Shown piece by piece: positions 24,588 to 30,624 of a stretch of DNA of 32,323 bases. Every line of letters begins with the position of its first letter. Position 1 is the first letter of the stretch. This stretch comes from Turneriella parva (GTDB lineage: Bacteria > Spirochaetota > Leptospiria > Turneriellales > Turneriellaceae). Under the pieces are notes generated by a model that had not been told where the DNA came from, made no database searches, and saw only the letters and a program-made list of their open reading frames with translations. The translations under genes and the position numbers were made by a program. The stretch is taken from positions 1 to 32,323 of the forward strand of contig DYPL01000026.1 of the NCBI GenBank assembly GCA_020719945.1, read 5' to 3'.

Positions 24588-25187
24588 TTATAGAAAAATT
24601 CCGCCAAGCCAGCCAGCAAACCACACGAGAAGAAGTGTAAGCATGGCAGAAAGTGCTATAGAGGAAAAAATGGTGAGTGACTCATAAAAAGAATGGCGAT
24701 CGAGAATAAAGCGCAAAAAGGACTGCTTATCTTCCTGGGTCATGCTTTTATACTTTTCTTCCCACATTTCAGAAGCGGAAGGATTTCCAAAGGCGTCTGG
24801 AAGATCTCTGTCCCCGGAGGCAAGGCGCATGGAGGCAACGATAAGCAGAAATCCAATAAATAAAAAGACGAGAGCTCCGGCATGCTGGTAACTATCCGCA
24901 TTAAAAATGCCGGACGAATAGGATTCGAGAAGCATTACGGTATAATAAAAAACTTCTCCTAAGAGAAGAATGGCTCCGGCAAAAGCGAGCCACTTGCCTC
25001 TTTCCGAAAACTGGCGCATTTTCTGGAGCAATAATCCAGTCACGAGATCTTCCGTGGCGCTAAACTGATAAAAGCGGGATAAAAACAAAGAAGCATTGCC
25101 CCTCGATGTGCCCGTAAATATATACCAGGCCGCCAGAAAAAGCACAGCCGCTACGATCATTACAATAAAAAAAGTTAGAATATTCAT
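24588..25187 (-). CDS. Membrane protein with four predicted helices, unknown function
   Basis: A 199-residue membrane protein. Hydrophobic segments lie near residues 2-24, 68-86, 103-121 and 174-195. A charged cytoplasmic loop (GDRDLPDAFGNPSASEMWEEKYKSM and following) separates the last two. No domain is recognised. CAGGGGG lies five to six bases before ATG 25187. The stop is 18 bases before the tail-fibre-like ATG, so the two are co-transcribed; it may anchor or export that protein, but this is inference. A sigma-28-like -10 box lies upstream. Confidence 0.6.
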   Translation of the reverse strand: MNILTFFIVMIVAAVLFLAAWYIFTGTSRGNASLFLSRFYQFSATEDLVTGLLLQKMRQFSERGKWLAFAGAILLLGEVFYYTVMLLESYSSGIFNADSYQHAGALVFLFIGFLLIVASMRLASGDRDLPDAFGNPSASEMWEEKYKSMTQEDKQSFLRFILDRHSFYESLTIFSSIALSAMLTLLLVWFAGWLGGIFL

Positions 25188-25231
25188 GAAATCCCCCTGT
25201 GAAAAGTATCTGCGTTCATCATTATTTTCCT

Positions 25232-25239
25232 TTATCGGC
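25232..25239 (-). promoter_or_regulatory. Sigma-28-like -10 box GCCGATAA
   Basis: On the minus strand the exact flagellar -10 sequence GCCGATAA occurs about 45 bases before the membrane-protein start. A TAAAGAAA lies further upstream but 8 bases too far for the usual TAAA-N15 spacing. A flagellar-type promoter is therefore only a possibility. Confidence 0.3.
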
Positions 25240-25409
25240 TATCAACCAAAATATAATTTTTCTTTACTGTGGCAATTTCTCCAGATTCCCGTTTTGTGCA
25301 AAAACTCCACTGACAAGGTTTTTACCTCCGGTTTGCTTAAGGTTCAACTAAGTTTACAGCTCGGAAAAGTCGGGAACTATATTCCTTTTTTTGTGCTGCT
25401 TATAAATAA

Positions 25410-26324
25410 TCATCCAGCGTTTTCCGACAGGGCGTCCCTCTGGGCGGCCATTAAAATCTTCAAGCGTACCCCTTTCTCTGCGGCTAACGCCTCAATGAGT
25501 TCAATGGGAACAGACGAATTCGTTGTTTGTAAAAAATGACTGCCCGAGTACGTGTACCACAGCTTAAGATCTGCCAAGTACTTCTGGAGAGTTTCTGGAA
25601 ATATGGCGGAAACCTCTTCCGGCAATGAATTCCGGACTCCCTCGCCGGACGGATTACTTTTAATCGTGTCGCGGTTTTTGAGAATACCCTCCAGATAACG
25701 GATATTGCCTTCCTTGCCCTGCCGGATGGCAATCTTAATACCCTCCCCTACTTCAAGCTCACCATATTTCTGCATTAGCGATTGGACAATCTGCTGCCTG
25801 TAATCATCCTGTTTTTCTCGAGGCTCTTTCTCCAAAAACATTTTTAACAATCCATGAATATTACTCAACAACTGCTCTTGTTTTTGATTTGATTCCTGGT
25901 TTATGTTTATATGGATATTGTTTGGGATTCCCTGGTTATCCCCCAGGGGGTTATTTTGGTATCCCTCAGGGGGATTTTGCTGTAACCGTCTGCGGAGTAT
26001 GGTTTCCTCCCGGTATCTTTCAATATCCACCTGGCTGCCCGGATAGTCAAAGCGAAAATAGTACCGCGTGTTTGTCCGCCCGGTGCCGGGAAGGATGTCC
26101 AGAAGGCCAGAAGATTGCAATTCCTTTCGTGCTTCCTGGAGGGATTTCTTTGTCTTGAATCCTGTCAGCCGCAACAGTTCTTCCGTTCCCGGGAAAACAG
26201 GTTTAAATGTTTCGTCAGAAAAGCGAAGCAATACCGGGTACAGGGATTTAGCGGACGGAGAAAGCGCCGCCCAGATTCCGGAGTCCACGAGATCGCTCAT
26301 GAACTTTGAAAAAGTATGATTCAT
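25410..26324 (-). CDS. Plasmid replication initiator-like protein (winged helix)
   Basis: A 304-residue protein. The N-terminal 95 residues form a helix-turn-helix domain of the type seen in plasmid and DnaD-like initiators: SGIWAALSPSAKSLYPVLL, then FPGTEELLRLTGF and KKSLQEARKELQSSGLL, ending GRTNTRYYFRF. A low-complexity asparagine/glutamine/proline linker (about 110-150) is encoded by repeated DNA. The C-terminal half is helical. GAGGGG precedes ATG 26324 by seven bases. Its place beside parB/parA, the repeats inside it and the controlled leader upstream all point to replication initiation. I call it Rep by architecture and context; no catalytic motif is expected in such proteins. Transcribed leftwards from a promoter near 26550 with a leader of about 196 bases. 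Confidence 0.7.
   Translation of the reverse strand: MNHTFSKFMSDLVDSGIWAALSPSAKSLYPVLLRFSDETFKPVFPGTEELLRLTGFKTKKSLQEARKELQSSGLLDILPGTGRTNTRYYFRFDYPGSQVDIERYREETILRRRLQQNPPEGYQNNPLGDNQGIPNNIHININQESNQKQEQLLSNIHGLLKMFLEKEPREKQDDYRQQIVQSLMQKYGELEVGEGIKIAIRQGKEGNIRYLEGILKNRDTIKSNPSGEGVRNSLPEEVSAIFPETLQKYLADLKLWYTYSGSHFLQTTNSSVPIELIEALAAEKGVRLKILMAAQRDALSENAG
25920..25978. repeat. Iteron-like repeats inside rep, candidate replication origin
   Basis: TGGTTATCCCCCAGGGGG (from 25933) and TGGTATCCCTCAGGGGG (from 25957) repeat with a 24-base offset. Both contain a CCCYCAGGGGG dyad. A degenerate third copy, TTTGGGATTCCCTGG, starts at 25921. They lie in the part of rep encoding the variable linker, as in RepA_N-type plasmids and phage lambda O, whose origins lie inside the initiator gene. 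Confidence 0.45.
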
Positions 26325-26363
26325 CGATACCCCTCTTATAACCTAAAAATAATCAAAAAGGAG

Positions 26364-26393
26364 TTGACAGAATGTTGGACACGTGATTATGTC
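26364..26393 (+). promoter_or_regulatory. Possible promoter of the antisense RNA
   Basis: A perfect -35 TTGACA (26364-26369) is followed at 17-18 bases by TTATGT/TATGTC, a weak -10. It would start transcription near 26400, rightwards into the leader of rep. Confidence 0.4.
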
Positions 26394-26400
26394 TCATTAT
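26386..26400 (+). promoter_or_regulatory. 15-bp box ATTATGTCTCATTAT, plus-strand copy
   Basis: It is identical to the box at 26527-26541 on the opposite strand, and overlaps the -10 region of the candidate antisense-RNA promoter. Confidence 0.5.
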
Positions 26401-26453
26401 CCAACAAGTTCCTAAGGAAACCACTGGGGGCATGCGTTGCGTGCCCCTTTTTT
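26398..26453 (+). ncRNA. Candidate antisense RNA to the rep leader (copy-number control)
   Basis: A strong intrinsic terminator on the plus strand ends nothing else that I can see: no plus-strand gene lies upstream. A TTGACA promoter is placed to start an RNA of roughly 55 bases. That RNA would be fully complementary to the middle of the rep mRNA leader, the usual layout of counter-transcribed RNAs that limit plasmid copy number. The ends are estimates. Confidence 0.45.
26427..26453 (+). terminator. Intrinsic terminator in the rep leader, plus strand
   Basis: GGGGCATGC (26427-26435) pairs with GCGTGCCCC (26439-26447), with one G-U pair and a GTT loop, followed by six T residues (26448-26453). 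On the minus strand no T-run follows, so it works only rightwards. Confidence 0.8.
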
Positions 26454-26526
26454 CTCTTCCTTTTTGACGGTCCGACAGGGCGATCTTTTTTTTTCCAACA
26501 AGCTCCGCCGGTGACCTGAATTCACC

Positions 26527-26555
26527 ATAATGAGACATAATGTATTCTCTGGCAA
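26527..26555 (-). promoter_or_regulatory. Likely rep promoter with embedded 15-bp box
   Basis: On the minus strand -35 TTGCCA (26555-26550) is spaced exactly 17 bases from -10 CATTAT (26532-26527). The inverted copy of the 15-bp box (26527-26541) covers the -10. The resulting leader to ATG 26324 would be about 196 bases. Confidence 0.5.
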
Positions 26556-26612
26556 GCACTTTTCCAAGTTTTACCAGTAGCAGGCACGCATTGTGCAGAA
26601 ATATGGCCTTGT

Positions 26613-27500
26613 TTAGGGTTGTTTTTCGGAAGAAAGGCGTAGAATGGCGTCTTTAACCACGCGGGTAAGACTTCCTTCCAGTTCGGACAGGGTGAATTGT
26701 GCCTCTACAATGTTGGTCGCCTGAATTTGTATGCCAAGCTCCTGCTCATTATTCCATTTGGCCTGAACAGAGACAGCGGGGGTCCAGCGAATAGAATTGC
26801 GGGTCGTTTCGCCAAAAATGCGCTCTTTGCCGGTCGCAGGAGTCTCTTTTTTCCCTGTTTTGACAAATTCCCGGGCTGTTTTCACGTTGCTGATGCCACC
26901 CTCCTTCCATTTTGCCAAAAACTCGTCTGACATGTTGGATTTGTGGGCTCGGGCGAGCTGGATCAGTAGATTGCTGCTGTTTATCCCTTCTTTTGCCGCT
27001 TCGGATAAGATCTCTTCTGGTATTTCGTTGATGGAAAGGATCTCAGAAATATAATTTCTGGACTTCCCTATAATGGACGAAAGTTCAGCGTCCGTATAAG
27101 AGAACTCGTCCTTGAGTCGCTTGTAGGCAACGGCTTCGTCATAGGGGTTCAGGTCTTCCCTTTGGATGTTTTCAATCACCGCCAGCTTGAACTTTTCGCG
27201 CAGGTCTTTATTGAGAATTCGGCATTCAATTTCGGTCCAGCCGGCCATAGTGGCAGCGCGGAATCTGCGCTCGCCAGCAATAATAGAGTAGCGGTTTCCC
27301 GTCTTTGTGACCACAATGGGTTGCAGGAGGCCTTCTTTCTGGAGGGAGTCGGCCAGTGCCTGAATATTGGCACCCTGCTCCTGTCGAGGCTGGTCTTCGG
27401 TTGGGTCAATCTGGGAGAGCGGGATTTTTCGGATGACTCCATCCAGGTCGCGTTCAAAGATATCGGCAGCTACGGCAAGGCGCTTACTTTTTGGTGCCAC
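26613..27500 (-). CDS. parB: Plasmid partition protein ParB
   Basis: A 295-residue ParB/Spo0J-family protein. The N-terminal nuclease-like (CTPase) fold contains IPLSQIDPTEDQPR, LLQPIVVTKTGN, then AGERRFRAA (GERR at 76-79) and ENIQREDLNPYDEA. The central helix-turn-helix region includes LSSIIGKSRNYISEIL. The C-terminus is a dimerisation segment with TLSELEGSLTRVVKDAI. It binds parS sites and spreads, working with ParA to segregate the plasmid. It starts at GTG 27500, six bases after the strong AAGGAGG. It overlaps parA by 17 bases. Confidence 0.93.
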   Translation of the reverse strand: MAPKSKRLAVAADIFERDLDGVIRKIPLSQIDPTEDQPRQEQGANIQALADSLQKEGLLQPIVVTKTGNRYSIIAGERRFRAATMAGWTEIECRILNKDLREKFKLAVIENIQREDLNPYDEAVAYKRLKDEFSYTDAELSSIIGKSRNYISEILSINEIPEEILSEAAKEGINSSNLLIQLARAHKSNMSDEFLAKWKEGGISNVKTAREFVKTGKKETPATGKERIFGETTRNSIRWTPAVSVQAKWNNEQELGIQIQATNIVEAQFTLSELEGSLTRVVKDAILRLSSEKQP

Positions 27501-28239
27501 GGATTACCTCCTTGACAAATGAAAAGTACTCTTTTGCCTGCTTGATTCCGGGGTTGTAGTCGAGAAGTGACTGCTTGGATAGATGAGATTCTCCTACGGC
27601 TACCCCGCTGGAGATAAATGTTTCGAATACCGGAAAATAGTTTTCGATTACAGGCAGAATGGTTTTTGTCAGCACCGTATTTGGCTTTAATTGTGTTACC
27701 AGTGCGCCAAGAATGGTCAGCTGAGGATTGATTCTTCTTTTAATGCTTTCGATGGTGTTTTGAAGTCCTTTGATTCCATCTATGGAAAATTTTTCCGCTT
27801 GGAGCGGAACAACGACATAGTCAGAGGCAACGAGTGCGTTCACAGTAAAAATAGAAAGACTGGGTGGGCAGTCTATGACAATGTAGTCGTAGTTGTTCCG
27901 GATTTTGCCTACTGCATCGCGTAGAACATAAGGAGCCTCTACATTTACTGTGCCTAACTCAACCTCGGCAAGATTGATTTTGGAAGGAAGCAGCTCGAGA
28001 TTTTCGTATCGCGTCTGCTGGATAACGTCATTAACATCTGCTTTTTGAAGAAACAGATCCGCCGCCGAAATCTCCATGTGATCGGGTTCGATAAAAATCC
28101 CAGAACTGTTTCCCTGTGGATCCATATCTATTAAAAGGGTTCTGTTCCCTTCGAGCGCTAGTCCGTGCGCAAGATTTATTGATGTTGTTGTTTTCCCTTC
28201 GCCGCCTTTCTGGTTTGCGATAGCTATCACTGTTGCCAT
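27484..28239 (-). CDS. parA: Plasmid partition ATPase ParA
   Basis: A 251-residue deviant Walker ATPase of the ParA/Soj type. Walker A is K11-G-G-E-G-K-T-T18, with glutamate where valine is common. The A' block LLIDMDPQGNSS and the Walker B YIVIDCPPSLSIFTVNAL are conserved. There is no N-terminal DNA-binding extension, so it is the small (type Ib/Soj-like) form. AAGGAG precedes ATG 28239. It heads the parA-parB operon, divergent from the degenerate enhancer-binding-type regulator, with a 30-bp palindrome between. Confidence 0.95.
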   Translation of the reverse strand: MATVIAIANQKGGEGKTTTSINLAHGLALEGNRTLLIDMDPQGNSSGIFIEPDHMEISAADLFLQKADVNDVIQQTRYENLELLPSKINLAEVELGTVNVEAPYVLRDAVGKIRNNYDYIVIDCPPSLSIFTVNALVASDYVVVPLQAEKFSIDGIKGLQNTIESIKRRINPQLTILGALVTQLKPNTVLTKTILPVIENYFPVFETFISSGVAVGESHLSKQSLLDYNPGIKQAKEYFSFVKEVIRGTKK

Positions 28240-28285
28240 TATGTCTCCTTAATGCGCGCGCTTGCCTGTCCCGTCAACCGGAATT

Positions 28286-28294
28286 TGATATAAT
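28286..28294 (+). promoter_or_regulatory. Extended -10 promoter element for the rightward operon
   Basis: TGATATAAT is a perfect extended -10 (TGnTATAAT) reading rightwards. The -35 at 17 bases (TGTCCC) is poor, as is usual with extended -10 promoters. Transcription would start near 28301, just before the 30-bp palindrome. Confidence 0.5.
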
Positions 28295-28321
28295 GTTTTC
28301 GGGGTCTTTCCGTTTTCGATA

Positions 28322-28351
28322 GCTTTAATGTCGGATGTCCGACATTAAAGC
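28322..28351. promoter_or_regulatory. 30-bp palindrome, candidate parS or operator
   Basis: Fourteen-base arms GCTTTAATGTCGGA/TCCGACATTAAAGC flank a TG centre with no mismatch. The core GTCGGATGTCCGAC (28330-28343) recurs as GTCGGACGTCCGAC at 29604-29617. Its position between parA and the divergent operon, just after the predicted start of transcription, suits a ParB-binding site or an operator. Confidence 0.7.
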
Positions 28352-28400
28352 ATAATCATTATTTTCTTGACTGCACGATTAAAAATAATCATCTTTGGTT

Positions 28401-29348
28401 GTGACAGAGAAGCTTTTGCCATCTTTTTATGCCGAAAAAGGGTTCTGGGGGATGCTCCGCAGTCTCTCAAGCGAGATTTCCTCGCTCTCTTTTCTTGCCT
28501 GTTCAGGGTCAGATTGTTTCACTGTGGCTATAAAAACCGCAGAAGTTCAGAGGTTGGAGCGCATGGACGATGTAGTGGTCTGCAGCAAAGGGGTCTGCCT
28601 GGGAGTGCGCTCTGTGGGTACGTCTGCTCAGGCAGGGTTCTCTTTTGAGTGTGCAGGTAGCGAGCAGTCCTGTGGCGAAATACTCGAGTCCCTCTTGTTT
28701 TATGTAGAACATATTTCGCTGTCCAGTGGATGGGAAAAAGTACTGCCTTTGTATCTTCCCGGGGAGGGAGAATTTGCGGAATATAATCGCGAGCTCTCTT
28801 CTTTTCGGAATGCGTTTTTTTTGAACGGTTTGCCCGAGTCTGGAAGGAGTCGGTTTTTGGATCGCCTTTTGATTTTTCGCGAGTTGTCTATGTCTGATAT
28901 TGTGCACGTCCCGGAAATTGCAGAGCTGGAGTTTTCCCGACAGGAAGAGCTCGTGGCGGCAGTGGAGTCAGGGGTTCTCGTCTGCATTTCTTCCGTGTAC
29001 CCTCTTGCGCCCATGCTCCAGGGAGGCCTTGTTTTTCATGCGCTTGCGCCCATTCTGGAGGAGTCGCGCATTTTGTTTTCTTCGCGATCGCCTCTTCTTG
29101 CCAGGGAGAGGGAATTCTGGGCGGGATTTTCCCGGTCCGGGCGGCTGGAGTTTTCGTCTGCGCAGCTGGTTTCTACACGCGATGGTTTGCGGGACGCGGT
29201 TGAAAAGTTGGAGATAGAGGCCATCCATGAGGCGTACCGCAGAGCGGGTCGGTCCCAGAACAAGGTGGCGGCCCTGCTCGGAATTTCCAGGGGTTCTCTT
29301 CAGCACAAGTTGCGGAAGTATCAGATTGGGGAGTACCCGGATGAGTGA
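28401..29348 (+). CDS. Degenerate enhancer-binding-type regulator with Fis-like HTH
   Basis: About 316 residues. The C-terminal 45 residues (IEAIHEAYRRAGRSQNKVAALLGISRGSLQHKL) are a clear Fis-type helix-turn-helix as in sigma-54 activators. Upstream, FFLNGLPESGRSRFLDRL sits where the Walker A (GESGTGKE) of the AAA+ domain would be, and later segments (LVCISSVYPLAPML) have the feel of that domain. The ATP-binding lysine and the GAFTGA loop are missing, so it cannot act as a normal sigma-54 activator. It may be a DNA-binding repressor or nucleoid-type protein. The start is uncertain: TTG 28395, GTG 28401 or ATG 28452. Its stop overlaps the next gene by eight bases. Confidence 0.6.
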   Translation: MTEKLLPSFYAEKGFWGMLRSLSSEISSLSFLACSGSDCFTVAIKTAEVQRLERMDDVVVCSKGVCLGVRSVGTSAQAGFSFECAGSEQSCGEILESLLFYVEHISLSSGWEKVLPLYLPGEGEFAEYNRELSSFRNAFFLNGLPESGRSRFLDRLLIFRELSMSDIVHVPEIAELEFSRQEELVAAVESGVLVCISSVYPLAPMLQGGLVFHALAPILEESRILFSSRSPLLAREREFWAGFSRSGRLEFSSAQLVSTRDGLRDAVEKLEIEAIHEAYRRAGRSQNKVAALLGISRGSLQHKLRKYQIGEYPDE

Positions 29349-30375
29349 AGAGTATATCGAAAAGAAGACAGCCCGGGGTTTTGTGATTCGCGTCAATGTT
29401 CGTCGCAGTACTTTTATTTTGCTGGATTCCTCCGGTGAGCCCGTTTCTGTAAGTCGGGGAAGTCGTATTTCCCAGATTCATCCGCTCGTGCACGTCGTAT
29501 TTTTGGGTCTGGAGTTTGATTTTTTGGATACCGAGATAGACCACGTATCATTTTTTAATCTGGATCGCAGTTACCTAAAGATTCCTTTTGGCAAGGCAGG
29601 AATGTCGGACGTCCGACTAATTCGGATTCCAGTGCCTATGTTTGAGTCGGATATGCTGCCTGCGTACGTAATGCATTTTAAGACTCACTGGCCGGGTCCG
29701 CTGCCTCCGGTGGGCGAAGGTATGCGATATTTTGTTGCAGACGAGTTTATCGATAGAGAGACTATCGTTCGCATAAAAACAAAATTTCCGTTGTCCAAGG
29801 TGATTGTCTACAGACAAGAAGAAGCCGAGCCGGTGCGCCTGGAGAACATGTCTGATCGCAAGGGTGGAAAAAAATCAGTGCGCGCGGCAGACGTTGTTCC
29901 GGGTGCAGATGTTGTTCAGTATGCGCAAAATCCTGTTTTTGCGGCAAGGGTGTTTTTGCGGCAGCTTGACTGGAGCCGGATTTACTCGCTCCCTTTGTAC
30001 GGAAGAATACGCGTTGAAGAGGTTGCAATTATTCTCGGCTTTGTGCAAACCATGCTGACCAAGTCTCAAAAGAGCAAAGAGCTTTCTGTTCACCAGCAGA
30101 TATTGAGCGAACTTGAAGTGTACTGGAAGGGGTTAGAAGTTCTTTTTAGAAGAGATATTTCTGCTCTGCGACAGTGGAAAAATGAAGTTCTCGTGCGGCA
30201 TGAGGACTTGCTCGATACGTTTGCGCTCGCCGTTGAAGCCCAGGCTAAATTTTACGAGATGGCGGGTATTGTGAAAGATGCACATTATCTGGGGGATGCC
30301 GTTCATGCAGTGCGGGAATCTGTTCGCAGCGCAGTGGATTCCCGTGACGATGATATTAAACGCGGGCTGTATTGA
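29341..30375 (+). CDS. Unknown 344-residue protein coupled to the Fis-like regulator
   Basis: From ATG 29341 the protein has 344 residues and no signal peptide or membrane helix. The first 180 residues are mixed alpha/beta (RGFVIRVNVRRSTFILLDSS, VVFLGLEFDFLDTEIDHVSFF). A basic linker (SDRKGGKKSVRAADV) follows. The last 140 residues are long amphipathic helices likely to form coiled coils (SVHQQILSELEVYWKGLEVL onward). I recognise no family. It overlaps the preceding stop by eight bases, so the two products are probably made together and may interact. The palindrome GTCGGACGTCCGAC lies within the coding sequence at 29604-29617. Confidence 0.6.
   Translation: MSEEYIEKKTARGFVIRVNVRRSTFILLDSSGEPVSVSRGSRISQIHPLVHVVFLGLEFDFLDTEIDHVSFFNLDRSYLKIPFGKAGMSDVRLIRIPVPMFESDMLPAYVMHFKTHWPGPLPPVGEGMRYFVADEFIDRETIVRIKTKFPLSKVIVYRQEEAEPVRLENMSDRKGGKKSVRAADVVPGADVVQYAQNPVFAARVFLRQLDWSRIYSLPLYGRIRVEEVAIILGFVQTMLTKSQKSKELSVHQQILSELEVYWKGLEVLFRRDISALRQWKNEVLVRHEDLLDTFALAVEAQAKFYEMAGIVKDAHYLGDAVHAVRESVRSAVDSRDDDIKRGLY
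29604..29617. promoter_or_regulatory. Second copy of the 14-bp palindrome GTCGGACGTCCGAC
   Basis: It is a perfect palindrome inside a coding region. With the preceding AAT it shares AATGTCGGAYGTCCGAC with the site at 28327-28343, too long a match for chance in 32 kb. Being inside a gene argues for a partition-type site more than a promoter operator. Confidence 0.55.
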
Positions 30376-30411
30376 CTTGTTGGAGGGTGTGCTTGCGCAC
30401 GGGGTGCTTTC

Positions 30412-30537
30412 TTGCCGAAAGTGAAAGAGAGGTCAGCCAAAGGGTATTTTGTTCTATTGTGTGTTGTCGTCTCGTTGGGCTCGTTGCTCTCATTTTACGG
30501 CTATTTTGTAGTGCATCTTGCAATCAATACATCTTGA
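30412..30537 (+). CDS. Possible small membrane protein of 41 residues
   Basis: An open frame from TTG 30412 (or GTG 30421), in the frame just after the preceding stop. It reads as a basic start (KVKERSAKG), one hydrophobic helix (YFVLLCVVVSLGSLLSFYGYF) and a short tail. GGGGTG lies five bases upstream of the TTG. The composition is that of a single-span membrane peptide, but the non-ATG start and small size make it uncertain. Confidence 0.3.
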   Translation: MPKVKERSAKGYFVLLCVVVSLGSLLSFYGYFVVHLAINTS

Positions 30538-30609
30538 AAGCATTCCCGAAAAAAGAAATTTGCATAAAAAATAATCAAAAATCTGCTTGCGTTTCCATCT
30601 GGTTGTGTA

Positions 30610-30624
30610 ATTATGTCGCATCAT
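30610..30624 (+). promoter_or_regulatory. Variant 15-bp box ATTATGTCGCATCAT
   Basis: It matches the box beside rep at 13 of 15 positions and overlaps the ATG at 30623, so a protein bound here could block expression of the exported-protein gene. Confidence 0.35.

Noticed and set aside
26353-26559. Minus-strand open frame of up to 68 codons in the rep leader, including MSHYGEFRSPAEL.
   Set aside because: It reads through the terminator hairpin and promoter boxes and has no good ribosome binding site; a leader peptide is conceivable but unsupported.
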